DNA of 48,297 nt. Origin: WHSP01 sp040905505. Lineage in GTDB: Bacteria; Gemmatimonadota; Gemmatimonadetes; Longimicrobiales; Longimicrobiaceae. The notes beneath the pieces are model-generated. The model did no database searches. It was not told the DNA's origin and saw only the letters and a list, made by a program, of their open reading frames with translations. A program made the position numbers and the translations under genes. Positions 1 through 8,382 of the stretch are shown here, piece after piece. The DNA lies in NCBI GenBank assembly GCA_040905505.1, contig JBBDRL010000036.1:1-48297 (forward strand), read 5' to 3'. Numbering within the stretch: the stretch's first letter is position 1; each line of letters begins with the position of its first letter.

Positions 1-518
1 CCGACGTTACCCGAGCCTCGCGTGAAGCTCAGCCCCGGCTCTCGAGCCCCGAGCATGTCCTGAACCCCGGTCACTGCCGAGACCTGAGCGATCTCGCCCG
101 CGTCGACGCGGCCGACGACGTTACCGAGCGCACGCTGCTGCGTGCCGCCAGGCGTTCCCGTCACGACCACCGCGTCCAGCGCCAACGCGTCCTGCGCGAT
201 CTCGAAGTTGGCCGTCGTCGTCGCATCCCCCGTGACGGTCACCTCCTGCGATTCCGTCCGGAAGCCGATCCGCTGCACGCTCAACTCGTGCGTGCCCGCC
301 GGCACGTTCAGCAGCGTGTAGCGGCCGTCGGAACCGGACAGCACCCCAAGGCCCAGCTGCTGGCTGAAGACCTGGGCCGAGCTCACCGGCTCCAGTGTGC
401 GCGAATCGACCACCTGTCCGGTGACCGTGCCAGTCTGGGCTTGAGCCACTCCGGCCGCCGTTACCCCTACGATCAGGGCAGCGAGGAGTGAGAAATATCC
501 TTGACAACGTGTGCTCAT
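1..518 (-). CDS. SusC-like TonB-dependent outer-membrane receptor, N-terminal part (runs off left edge)
   Basis: The frame reads from ATG at 518 to the window edge without a stop, giving 172 residues. A signal peptide ending near AQAQ (residues 25-28) is followed by a carboxypeptidase-regulatory-like beta-sandwich (about residues 29-110, with NVPAGTHELSVQRIGF). Next come a TonB-box-like LDAVVVTGT and the start of the plug (RALGNVVGRVDAGEI). This order is typical of SusC/RagA-type receptors, which import oligosaccharides or peptides across the outer membrane using TonB energy. The barrel lies outside the window, so the substrate cannot be named. A strong ribosome binding site just upstream supports the start. 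The GH84 glycosidase transcribed away from it could point to glycan use, but that is only a neighbourhood guess. Confidence 0.9.
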   Translation of the reverse strand, partial: MSTRCQGYFSLLAALIVGVTAAGVAQAQTGTVTGQVVDSRTLEPVSSAQVFSQQLGLGVLSGSDGRYTLLNVPAGTHELSVQRIGFRTESQEVTVTGDATTTANFEIAQDALALDAVVVTGTPGGTQQRALGNVVGRVDAGEIAQVSAVTGVQDMLGAREPGLSFTRGSGNV

Positions 519-1115
519 ATGGACCTCCTGTAAGACAGAGCAATGGGCTGGGATCCATCGTCCCAGCGGGGAACCACCGGCGCCGACAAGCTTATGTGAC
601 CGCCCGGCCGTTCGGCGAGTCGGGCGGGCGTCCTCAGCAACCATCCGATGGGTAAATACGCGATGAACTCCGCATGCACCTTACGGATGCGATCGCAGGC
701 CTGACATTCTCGTGAGGGGGGACTACGTGAGGAGCCCTGAGGGCTATGTTCCTGCATCCGGATTCCAGCACTGCGCCATGCGCAGCTTCCAGACGTCGAA
801 CAGATCAATCACCCGTGATTCCCGCTCCCTCAACTTCTCATACGTTTGACCTGCGATTTCCTAGACGACGGGGTTCTTGACCGTAAAGATCCCGGCAAGC
901 AATCATTCTAGTGCACGCCTCACCTCGACGTCAAGAAAACGGCAGACGGGGGCCGGGTGCCCCGCTGCGACTCCGTACCGCAGCGCCGGCTCGAAGCGCG
1001 ACGAACTCGAGCGGAGGCTTCCGCGCAGGTGAACGGCGCGGGTCGGGGCGCTTCTTGCGGCGTGCTGAAGGGTTTGAGGAGTCCACATTCACCGCATAGG
1101 AAAAGTGTACGAACA
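519..1115. other. Intergenic region between divergent receptor and glycosidase genes
   Basis: About 600 bases lie between the divergent starts at 518 (minus) and 1116 (plus). Apart from the receptor's ribosome binding site I see no gene here. The short open frames have no family resemblance and no ribosome binding site. The GH84 frame stays open upstream to 957, but that extension has neither a signal peptide nor family similarity. A TTGACC at 877-882 could be a -35 element for the plus strand, but no convincing -10 follows at 17-18 bases. Promoters for both genes must lie here. Confidence 0.5.
523..529 (-). promoter_or_regulatory. Strong Shine-Dalgarno for the SusC-like receptor
   Basis: On the minus strand the sequence reads AGGAGGT four bases before the ATG at 518. 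This near-perfect anti-16S match fixes the start of the receptor. Confidence 0.8.
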
Positions 1116-2180
1116 ATGACGCCAGAGCTCGGGATCATCGAAGGATACTACGGTCGGCCTTGGACCTGGGAGGCGCGGGACGAGACGGTCACGTTTCTGG
1201 CACCGCACGGCTACGGGTTCTTCATGTACGCACCGAAGGCGGACGCCTATTTGAGACGGCGGTGGGTGGAGCCGCATCCGGAAGCGGAGCATGCGGCGCT
1301 ACGGCGGTTCTCGGCCCGGTGCAGGGAAGTGGGCGTTCGCTTCGGAGTCGGCCTGACGCCGTACGAGCTACACCAGAGGTTCGATGGGGCGGCCCGGGAA
1401 GCGCTGGCTGGTAAGCTGGAGCGGCTGGACGAGATCGGGGCGGACGATCTGGGGATTCTGTTCGACGATATGCGAGGCGATCTGCCGGATCTCGCCGATC
1501 GACAGGCTGAGATCGTGGATTGGGCGGCAGAGCGGACCGGGGCGGACCGGATCATCGTGTGCCCGAGCTATTACACGGACGATCCGATCCTCGACCGAGC
1601 GTTCGGCGCGCGTCCGCCCGGCTATCTGGAGAGGCTGGGAAGTTTGCTCGACCGGTCGATCGAGGTGTTCTGGACGGGCGAGGAGGTCTGCTCGCGCGAG
1701 TTCTCACCCGGGCACCTCGCGCGGGTGGGCGAGCAGCTGGGCCGGAAGCCGTTTCTGTGGGACAACTATCCGGTGAACGACGGGCAGCGGATGTCGCAGT
1801 ACCTGTACCTGCGGGCGTTCACGGGGCGGCCGGCGAGAATTGCCGAGCACATCTCGGGGCACGGCATCAACCCGGCGCTCCAGGCGACGCTGACGAGGAT
1901 CCCCGCTCTGACGCTGGCGCGGAGCTACGCGGAAGGCGAGGAGTACGCGTACGGGGAAGCGTTTCACCGGGCGGCCATCGCGGTCGCCGGGGAAGATCTT
2001 GCCCGGCTTATTCGGGAGGACCTGCTGATTCTCCAGGATTTGGGACTGGACCGGCTCGGGGAGAAGGAGTCGATGCTCCGGGAGCGCTATGGCGATCTCA
2101 TGCACCCGGCGGCTCGGGAGATCGTCGCCTGGTTGGACGGCGAGTACCGGATCACGAACGAGACCGTGCAAACCCAGTAG
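1116..2180 (+). CDS. GH84-type beta-N-acetylglucosaminidase (hyaluronidase/O-GlcNAcase family)
   Basis: The protein has 354 residues. It begins almost directly with the family's N-terminal strand, GIIEGYYGRPW (residues 6-16), and carries LGILFDDMRGD with adjacent aspartates D117-D118. In GH84 enzymes such a pair performs substrate-assisted hydrolysis of terminal beta-linked N-acetylglucosamine. Only the catalytic barrel is present; the appended carbohydrate-binding domains common in secreted members are absent. I chose ATG 1116 because family similarity starts there. No signal peptide is visible, so a cytoplasmic location is likely, for instance on imported GlcNAc oligomers or on GlcNAc-modified protein. 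Family assignment is strong from motifs; the substrate is inference. Confidence 0.88.
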   Translation: MTPELGIIEGYYGRPWTWEARDETVTFLAPHGYGFFMYAPKADAYLRRRWVEPHPEAEHAALRRFSARCREVGVRFGVGLTPYELHQRFDGAAREALAGKLERLDEIGADDLGILFDDMRGDLPDLADRQAEIVDWAAERTGADRIIVCPSYYTDDPILDRAFGARPPGYLERLGSLLDRSIEVFWTGEEVCSREFSPGHLARVGEQLGRKPFLWDNYPVNDGQRMSQYLYLRAFTGRPARIAEHISGHGINPALQATLTRIPALTLARSYAEGEEYAYGEAFHRAAIAVAGEDLARLIREDLLILQDLGLDRLGEKESMLRERYGDLMHPAAREIVAWLDGEYRITNETVQTQ

Positions 2181-2458
2181 CGCCAGCGGCGGCGGGCGGC
2201 ACATAGCACCGGACTACGGGCGCGTCGGCGAAGGCGCGGCTCGGCGAGTGGTCAGAGGTGGCGCACGGCGACCGGTCTTCAGCGGTATCGCGGCTCCCTC
2301 AAGGGGCCCTCCGACGTTCTGGCAGCGCAGTTGCAGAGAAGCCGTCGCGAAAGCGCGGCGTCAGTCGGTCGCGCGTGAGAACCGCGGCGATTGGCGCGGC
2401 AGAAGGGGTAGTCGATTCAGGGGAAAACGTGGTGGCATCGAGCAGGCGAGAATCCGGG

Positions 2459-5023
2459 ATGACGATTAGCATGCTCGGGGCGACGATCGTCGTGTTGCTG
2501 GCGTCGATCGCGGTGCCGGCGGGCGCGCAGACGGATTCCGTGACCGTTGCGGCGGGAGCGCGTTACGAGGCGAACTCCGTCCAGAAATTCGTTCTCGGCT
2601 CGCGGTACAGAGAGCTGTGGACCGCCCCGATCCGAGTCCCGGTCCTCGAGCCCGACACGTTCGCGGGAGGTCTCGAGCTCCTCCAGGAGGGCGGAGGCAA
2701 TCAGACGCTTTCCTTGCGGTTCGGCAGTTCCGACGGGCGGGAGTGGGTATTCCGCTCGGTCGACAAGGACCAGAGCGGGGGTCTGCACGAGGATCTTCGC
2801 GAGACGTGGATCGACGACATCGTCCAGGACCAGATCAGTTCGAAGCACCCGGGCGCGGCCGTGGCGGTCGCGCCCCTGATGGAAGCCGCCGGGGTCCTGC
2901 ACGCGGTACCCACGCTCGCGGTGATGGCGGACCACCCGGTACTCGGGGAGTTCCGGGAACAGTTCGCGGGCATGCTGGGCATGATCGAGGAGCGACCCAC
3001 CGAGGTGGAGGACAACCGTCTGCGCTTCGGTGCGTACGAGCGCCTGATCGGGACGGAGCGTCTGCTCGAGAGGGTCGAGGAATCGGCGGAGGATCGGGTC
3101 GACTCACGGGTGTTTCTCAAGGCCAGGTTCATGGATCTGCTGGTTGGCGACTGGGACCGCCACAGCGACCAGTGGCGCTGGGCGCAGGACGACCGGAACG
3201 GGCGGCGCTTCTGGCTGCCGATCCCGCGTGATCGCGACAATGCCCTCTTCTATACCGACGGCGTGGTCGGGGCGCTGGGCGGTGCAGTACGGCCTTTCGT
3301 CGTCCAGTACGGGGATGAATACGACGCGGTATACGGGCTCACCTACAATGCCCAACATCTGGATCGCCAGTTTCTGACGGAGTTACCGCTCGCGGTGTGG
3401 GACTCCGTCGCTACCGATCTTCAGGGCCGGCTCAGCGATGACGTGATCGCCGACGCGGTCCGGCAGATGCCGGAGGAGTACTTTGCGGTGAGCGGACCCG
3501 AACTGGAGCGAACGCTGCGTGCGCGGCGGGACGCACTGCCGGTCGCTGCCCGTGAGTTCTACGCGCAGGTCGCCCGCGAGGCCGAGATCTACGCGACGGA
3601 CGAGGACGAGGACGCCGAAGTCGAGCGTCTGCCGGACGGGTCGGTTCGAGTGACGCTGCAGGCGGAGAGTGGCGGGGAGTCGCCGTATTACGAGCGGGTA
3701 TTTCATCCCTCGGAGACGCGCGAGATACGCCTCGACCTGCGCGGTGGTGACGACCGGGCGATGGTGACCGGCTCGGGGGAGGACGGCCTGCTCGTCCGCG
3801 TCATGGGAGGCGGCGCCGATGACCATCTGGAGGATGCGGCCGAACCCGGATCCGGGCGAACGGTTCTCTACGATGACCGGGAAGACGACGATGTGCTCGT
3901 GCCGGGCCCCAACACGGTGGTCGATCGTAGCGCCTTCGAACCCCCACCTGCGGATACGTTGACGCGCAACAACAGCCCGGCGCAACGCAACTGGGGATCG
4001 GACGCGACCTGGTTCGCACCCGAGGCGGACTGGCGTTCCGAAGTCGGGCCGGTGATCGGCGGCGGTCCGCAGGCGGTGCGCTACGGATTCCGGCGCTACC
4101 CGTTCGCGACGCGCGCCGGCATCGAGCTGCTGTACGCTCCCTTGCACGGCCGCTTCGAAGTGGCGGCCGAAGCGGAGCGAGTCAGGACCGGGAGCGACGG
4201 CCAGACACGGGTGCGGGCGCTCGCTTCCCAGATCGACCTCACCCGCTTCCATGGATACGGCAACGAGACGCCCGACGGTCCGGATCCGCACTCCAAGCGG
4301 GTGTGGGCGACACGGTATGCACTGGCGGCCGAGTGGGTGGAGCACTTCGGCCGAGGCACCCGCGCGGGGGTCGGCCCGATCGTGACTTATCTCGATCCGG
4401 AAGCCGTGGCCGGGTCGCCGGCGACGGCGGCCGGGATCGCGGGCGATAGCTCATTCGCCCTGGCCGGCCTGCAGGGTGCCGCATCATTCGATCTCCGCGA
4501 CTCTGCCGGCTTCACCCGGCGCGGTGCCGCGGTCGACCTGGGTGCGGAGTGGTACCCGCTGGTGACGGGGGATGCCCCGGGCGCCTTCATTCGGAGCAAT
4601 GTCATCGCAACTGGTTATCTACCCCTGCCGCTGCCACTCGAGACGATCCTCGCGCTGCGCGGCGGGGGGGAGGTGCTCTGGGGAGACGCTCCTCTGCAAT
4701 ACGCGGCATTCCTCGGCGGCGGCTCATCCCTGCGCGGGTATCGAACCGATCGCTTCGCCGGCGACGCAGCCATCTTCGGGTCCGCCGAGCTTCGCTCGAC
4801 CCTCGGCCGCATCAATCTGCTGCTGGCACGCGGGGACTTCGGGACGATCGCGCTGGCCGATGCCGGGCGCGTGTTCGTGGAAGGCGAGGATTCGGACACC
4901 TGGCACACGGGGTATGGAGGGGGACTGTGGTTCGGCCCGGTCGACATGGCGTTCACCGCACACATCCTGGCCGTCGCGGGCGAACGAACCAAGGTGAGGG
5001 TCGGGCTGGGGATGCCGTTCTGA
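2459..5023 (+). CDS. Outer-membrane surface-antigen (BamA/TamA-like) barrel with N-terminal kinase-like domain
   Basis: The protein has 854 residues with a signal peptide (cleavage near AGAQ, about residue 24). Residues about 75-265 look like a CotH/HipA/FAM20-type kinase fold: a GGGNQTLSLRFG glycine-rich stretch, FRSVDKD with a possible nucleotide-binding Lys, then GDWDRHSDQW (D231-W239, catalytic-loop-like) and PIPRDRDN with D258 and D260 as likely metal ligands. A linker follows, then a C-terminal beta-barrel with surface-antigen hallmarks: GYGNETPDG, LRGYRTDRFAG and a terminal Phe. The start at 2459 gives a clean signal peptide; ATG 2471 is an alternative. It leads a group with DUF4956 and PPK1. 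The barrel assignment is firm. Kinase activity is inference from motif order, and it is unclear what would supply phosphate outside the inner membrane. Confidence 0.75.
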   Translation: MTISMLGATIVVLLASIAVPAGAQTDSVTVAAGARYEANSVQKFVLGSRYRELWTAPIRVPVLEPDTFAGGLELLQEGGGNQTLSLRFGSSDGREWVFRSVDKDQSGGLHEDLRETWIDDIVQDQISSKHPGAAVAVAPLMEAAGVLHAVPTLAVMADHPVLGEFREQFAGMLGMIEERPTEVEDNRLRFGAYERLIGTERLLERVEESAEDRVDSRVFLKARFMDLLVGDWDRHSDQWRWAQDDRNGRRFWLPIPRDRDNALFYTDGVVGALGGAVRPFVVQYGDEYDAVYGLTYNAQHLDRQFLTELPLAVWDSVATDLQGRLSDDVIADAVRQMPEEYFAVSGPELERTLRARRDALPVAAREFYAQVAREAEIYATDEDEDAEVERLPDGSVRVTLQAESGGESPYYERVFHPSETREIRLDLRGGDDRAMVTGSGEDGLLVRVMGGGADDHLEDAAEPGSGRTVLYDDREDDDVLVPGPNTVVDRSAFEPPPADTLTRNNSPAQRNWGSDATWFAPEADWRSEVGPVIGGGPQAVRYGFRRYPFATRAGIELLYAPLHGRFEVAAEAERVRTGSDGQTRVRALASQIDLTRFHGYGNETPDGPDPHSKRVWATRYALAAEWVEHFGRGTRAGVGPIVTYLDPEAVAGSPATAAGIAGDSSFALAGLQGAASFDLRDSAGFTRRGAAVDLGAEWYPLVTGDAPGAFIRSNVIATGYLPLPLPLETILALRGGGEVLWGDAPLQYAAFLGGGSSLRGYRTDRFAGDAAIFGSAELRSTLGRINLLLARGDFGTIALADAGRVFVEGEDSDTWHTGYGGGLWFGPVDMAFTAHILAVAGERTKVRVGLGMPF

Positions 5024-5093
5024 TGCCGCACGTGGATCCGGAGCGCGTGACGCCGTCGAACTTCGCTGGTCAGGCCTCGGGGAGGTGCTACGC

Positions 5094-6233
5094 GTGACGG
5101 AAACGGGGGAGAAGGTGGTGCGAGAAGACCAGTTCGGTGTCACCGAGGAAGGTCGGTACCCGCTTGCCCAGCCGCCGACCCCGAGGGGGTCGGTGGAGCA
5201 GCTGGTTCGGTCACCTCTGTTCCGCCTTTGCATCTACTATCTGGTCGTACTCACCGTGGCGGCCATTCTGGTCAGAGAGGTGCCCCTGGCCCGAAACGCC
5301 CTGGTCACGCCTGCCGTGCCGGTGCTGGGCGAGGGGGCGGCGCTGCTGAGCGGCGAAGCGGCACCCAGCAGCTGGACGCAGCCCTCCGCTCTGCTCGAGA
5401 CGACGGTGAACCGCGTTCTGACGACGTTGTTCATCATCATCGGAGCGGTCACCCTGGCGATCCCGGTGGCGTGGATCTACATGCTGACCAAGAAGCTCCG
5501 GTACGATCCGGGTCTGGTGCGGTCCGTGGTGATCCTGCCGATTGCGGTCGCCGGTATTCTGCTGGTCGTCAAGAACAGCTTGGCGCTGGCGTTCAGCCTT
5601 GCCGGGATCGTCGCAGCGGTCCGCTTCCGCAACACCTTGAAGGACCCCCGTGACGCCGTATTCATCTTCCTGACGATCGCGATCGGCATCTCGGCCGGCG
5701 TCCAGGCGCTCGACATCGCCCTGGTGGTGTCCGTCTCGTTCAATATTGCGGTGCTGGCCCTGTGGAAATTCCAGGTCGGCTCGATCTATGGCGGACGTTA
5801 CGGCCGCACCGGCGTTCTGTCGATCGGCGACTCCTCGCTGCTCGTGGCTCAGACGCCGCAGGCGTGCCGATCCCTGAGACGGCAGCTCCTCGGCCGTGTG
5901 GGCGACATGAAGACCGATGGGATCCTGCTCATCCATACGACCGAACCGGAGCTAGCGCGGCACACGGTTCAGGACGCGCTCACGGATACCTCCCGCGACT
6001 GGCGCCTGCTGGGCATCAGCTCGCGTGGGGACGAGGTTCATACCGCCGAATACCTGGTCCGCCTCAGGAAGAAGCTCACGCCGGCCGACCTGATCGGAGC
6101 ATTGGACGAATGGTCGGCCCATATCATGGCCGCCGAATACGTGCCCTTCCGACAGCGCAGCCGCGCACGCGACGATGGGAGCGAGGAGAAGGGCGACGGC
6201 GACGACGACGGCGGAAAGGATGCAAGTAAATGA
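5094..6233 (+). CDS. DUF4956 inner-membrane protein, polyphosphate-associated
   Basis: The protein has 379 residues. About five hydrophobic segments lie between residues 40 and 230, including the DUF4956 signature SLALAFSLAGIVAAVRFRNT followed by an AVFIFLTIAIGISAGVQAL helix. A soluble, probably cytoplasmic domain of about 140 residues follows, ending in an Asp/Glu/Lys-rich tail. GTG 5094 is preferred over GTG 5085 because GGGGAGG at 5079-5085 sits eight bases upstream of it. The stop overlaps the ppk1 start by 14 bases, which implies coupled translation. DUF4956 genes are often neighbours of VTC-type polyphosphate polymerases and CotH kinases; here the partner is PPK1. The molecular function of DUF4956 is not established. 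Confidence 0.88.
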   Translation: MTETGEKVVREDQFGVTEEGRYPLAQPPTPRGSVEQLVRSPLFRLCIYYLVVLTVAAILVREVPLARNALVTPAVPVLGEGAALLSGEAAPSSWTQPSALLETTVNRVLTTLFIIIGAVTLAIPVAWIYMLTKKLRYDPGLVRSVVILPIAVAGILLVVKNSLALAFSLAGIVAAVRFRNTLKDPRDAVFIFLTIAIGISAGVQALDIALVVSVSFNIAVLALWKFQVGSIYGGRYGRTGVLSIGDSSLLVAQTPQACRSLRRQLLGRVGDMKTDGILLIHTTEPELARHTVQDALTDTSRDWRLLGISSRGDEVHTAEYLVRLRKKLTPADLIGALDEWSAHIMAAEYVPFRQRSRARDDGSEEKGDGDDDGGKDASK

Positions 6234-8382
6234 TGCCGTGTCGGCGGCCCGGCTGGACACGCGCATGACCGCGTCGAGATCGGAAGATGGAGCGGCTGGA
6301 GCCGGGGTGCTCGAGCAAGCGGCTCGGTCCGCGGCGCCCGGCAAGGTGTCGCTACCTGGCGACGCCCTGCTGAACATGGAACTGAGCAATTTCTCGTTCA
6401 ACGCGCGGGTCCTCGAACTCGCGATGGACGCGCGAATTCCGCTGCTGGAACGTGTTCGCTTCGTGGCCATCCTGGGCGGCAACCTGGACGAGTTCTTCAT
6501 GACGCGGGTTGCCGGCTTCAAGCGGCAGGTTGCGCTCGGCAATGAGAAGACCACGCTCGATGGCAGAACGCCCGACGAGCAGTTGCGGCTGATCGCCGTC
6601 GGCAGTCGAGAGCTGATCGCGACGGTGTACGATAGAGCCCTACCCGACCTGCGGCGTGACCTCGCGGAGGAGGGGATCGAGATACTCGGCTGGAGCGGCC
6701 TGAGTCCGACCGAAACGGCATATCTCCTCCGCAACTACATCGGCGAGCTGGACGCGGTCATCACGCCGGTATCGATCGCGCCGGGGGCGGCCTTCCCGCA
6801 CGTTCGGAACCTGCGACCCGCGCTGCTCGTCGGGAACCCGTCGCCCGCGGGGAACGCCGGCACCACCATCGTCGAATTGCCGGGCGACGTGCCGCGCCTC
6901 ATACCCCTGCCGGGCGGCCGCCGCTTCATCCCGCTCGAAGAAGTGCTCCGGTCGAATCTCGATCGTCTCTTCGAGGCCCCCCCCCCGACCGGTGCACATC
7001 TCTTCCGGGTCACCCGCAGCGGGAATCTGAGTCTCGAGGGCGACGAGGTGGAGGACGTGGTCGGAATCGTTGCCGAGAACGTCGCGAAGCGACCCTTCCA
7101 GCCGGTCGTCCGCCTCGAAGTCGAAGCGAGCATGCCGGAAGAGACTCGCGACTGGCTGCTCGACGAGATGCGTATCGAGGCGCGGACCCGATTGAGCGAT
7201 CTCCGGAGTGAGGACGTCTACGTCGCCCCGGGAATGCTCGACCTCAAGGGCTTGGATGAGCTCGCGGTGCTCCCGATCCCCGAGCTGCGCTACCCGCGGC
7301 AGAAGCGAACCTCTCCGCTTCGTAAGCGGCCGTCGATCTTTGCACAGATCCGGCGTTCCGAGGTCCTCGTGAGGTATCCGACCCACTCCTTCGAGAAGAC
7401 GGTGGAGCGGTTCGTCTTCGAGGCTGCGCACGACCCGAAGGTCGAATCGATCAGGATCACACTCTACCGGACCAATCGGGCATCCAAGATCGTGCGGCTG
7501 CTACGCCGCGCCCACCGGAACGGCAAGCGGGTGATCGCCCTCATCGAGGTCAAAGCTTCCTTCGATGAGAGGCGGAACATCGAATGGGCCAGGGCCCTCG
7601 AAGCCGCGGGAATCCGGGTTCTGTACGGGCCGCATTCGCTGAAGGTGCACGCGAAGATCGCCAGCGTCGCACGGCGTGAGCGGGACGGGCGCCGCCTGTA
7701 TTCCTACGTGGGCACGGGGAATCTCAATGCAGCGACGGCGGCGGGCTACACGGATCTGGGTATCCTCACGGCCAACGAGGAGATCGGTTCAGAGCTGGAG
7801 CAGCTCTTTGACGCGATGGGCGGTGCGCAGGCCGCCCCCCATTTCGAGAGGCTCCTGGTGGCGCCGTTCAACATGCGCAGGCGCTTTCTGGAGCTGATCG
7901 AACGGGAGCTCGACCATGCGGCCGCCGGGCGGGGCGGCGCGATGACGGTCAAGCTCAACGGCCTCGCCGATCGGGAGATGATCGCAGCGCTCTACCGCGC
8001 ATCGGCCGCTGGCGTCCAGGTCGACCTGATCGTGCGCGGAATCAACGCCCTGCGTCCGCGCGTCCCCGGGCTCTCGGACAACATCCGTGTCGTGGCCCTC
8101 GCGGGCCGCTACCTGGAGCACTCCCGGATATTTCGCTTCAACAACGCGGGCGACCCCGAGCACTTCATCGGGTCCGCCGACTGGCGCGGCCGCAACCTGA
8201 GCCGCCGCGTCGAGGTGGTCACACCCGTCCTCGATCCGGCTCACACCGCTCGCATCGACGAAGGCCTCGCAGAGGACCTTGCCGATCCCCTCGCATGGGA
8301 CATGCAGCCCGATGGGAGCTACACCCGGCGAGGCGAGCTGTCTGCCGAAGCGGTCGAGCCCACCACGCGATCCGATTCCTGA
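6220..8382 (+). CDS. ppk1: Polyphosphate kinase 1
   Basis: The protein has 720 residues, the usual PPK1 length. It reversibly transfers the terminal phosphate of ATP onto inorganic polyphosphate. All four parts are visible: the N-terminal ATP-binding helices (NLDEFFMTRVAGFKRQV), the head domain, and two phospholipase-D-like domains. The likely autophosphorylated histidine is H477 (SLKVHAKIA) and the second conserved histidine is H634 (YLEHSRIFRF). YVGTGNLNAATAAGYTDLG is also conserved. ATG 6220 lies inside the end of the DUF4956 gene. The stop shares a base with the next start (TGATG), so the group is probably one transcript. Nothing suggests loss of activity. Confidence 0.97.
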   Translation: MQVNDAVSAARLDTRMTASRSEDGAAGAGVLEQAARSAAPGKVSLPGDALLNMELSNFSFNARVLELAMDARIPLLERVRFVAILGGNLDEFFMTRVAGFKRQVALGNEKTTLDGRTPDEQLRLIAVGSRELIATVYDRALPDLRRDLAEEGIEILGWSGLSPTETAYLLRNYIGELDAVITPVSIAPGAAFPHVRNLRPALLVGNPSPAGNAGTTIVELPGDVPRLIPLPGGRRFIPLEEVLRSNLDRLFEAPPPTGAHLFRVTRSGNLSLEGDEVEDVVGIVAENVAKRPFQPVVRLEVEASMPEETRDWLLDEMRIEARTRLSDLRSEDVYVAPGMLDLKGLDELAVLPIPELRYPRQKRTSPLRKRPSIFAQIRRSEVLVRYPTHSFEKTVERFVFEAAHDPKVESIRITLYRTNRASKIVRLLRRAHRNGKRVIALIEVKASFDERRNIEWARALEAAGIRVLYGPHSLKVHAKIASVARRERDGRRLYSYVGTGNLNAATAAGYTDLGILTANEEIGSELEQLFDAMGGAQAAPHFERLLVAPFNMRRRFLELIERELDHAAAGRGGAMTVKLNGLADREMIAALYRASAAGVQVDLIVRGINALRPRVPGLSDNIRVVALAGRYLEHSRIFRFNNAGDPEHFIGSADWRGRNLSRRVEVVTPVLDPAHTARIDEGLAEDLADPLAWDMQPDGSYTRRGELSAEAVEPTTRSDS

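Noticed and set aside
515..808. Minus-strand frame of 97 codons upstream of the SusC-like receptor
   Set aside because: It covers the receptor's ribosome site, has no site of its own and no resemblance to known proteins.
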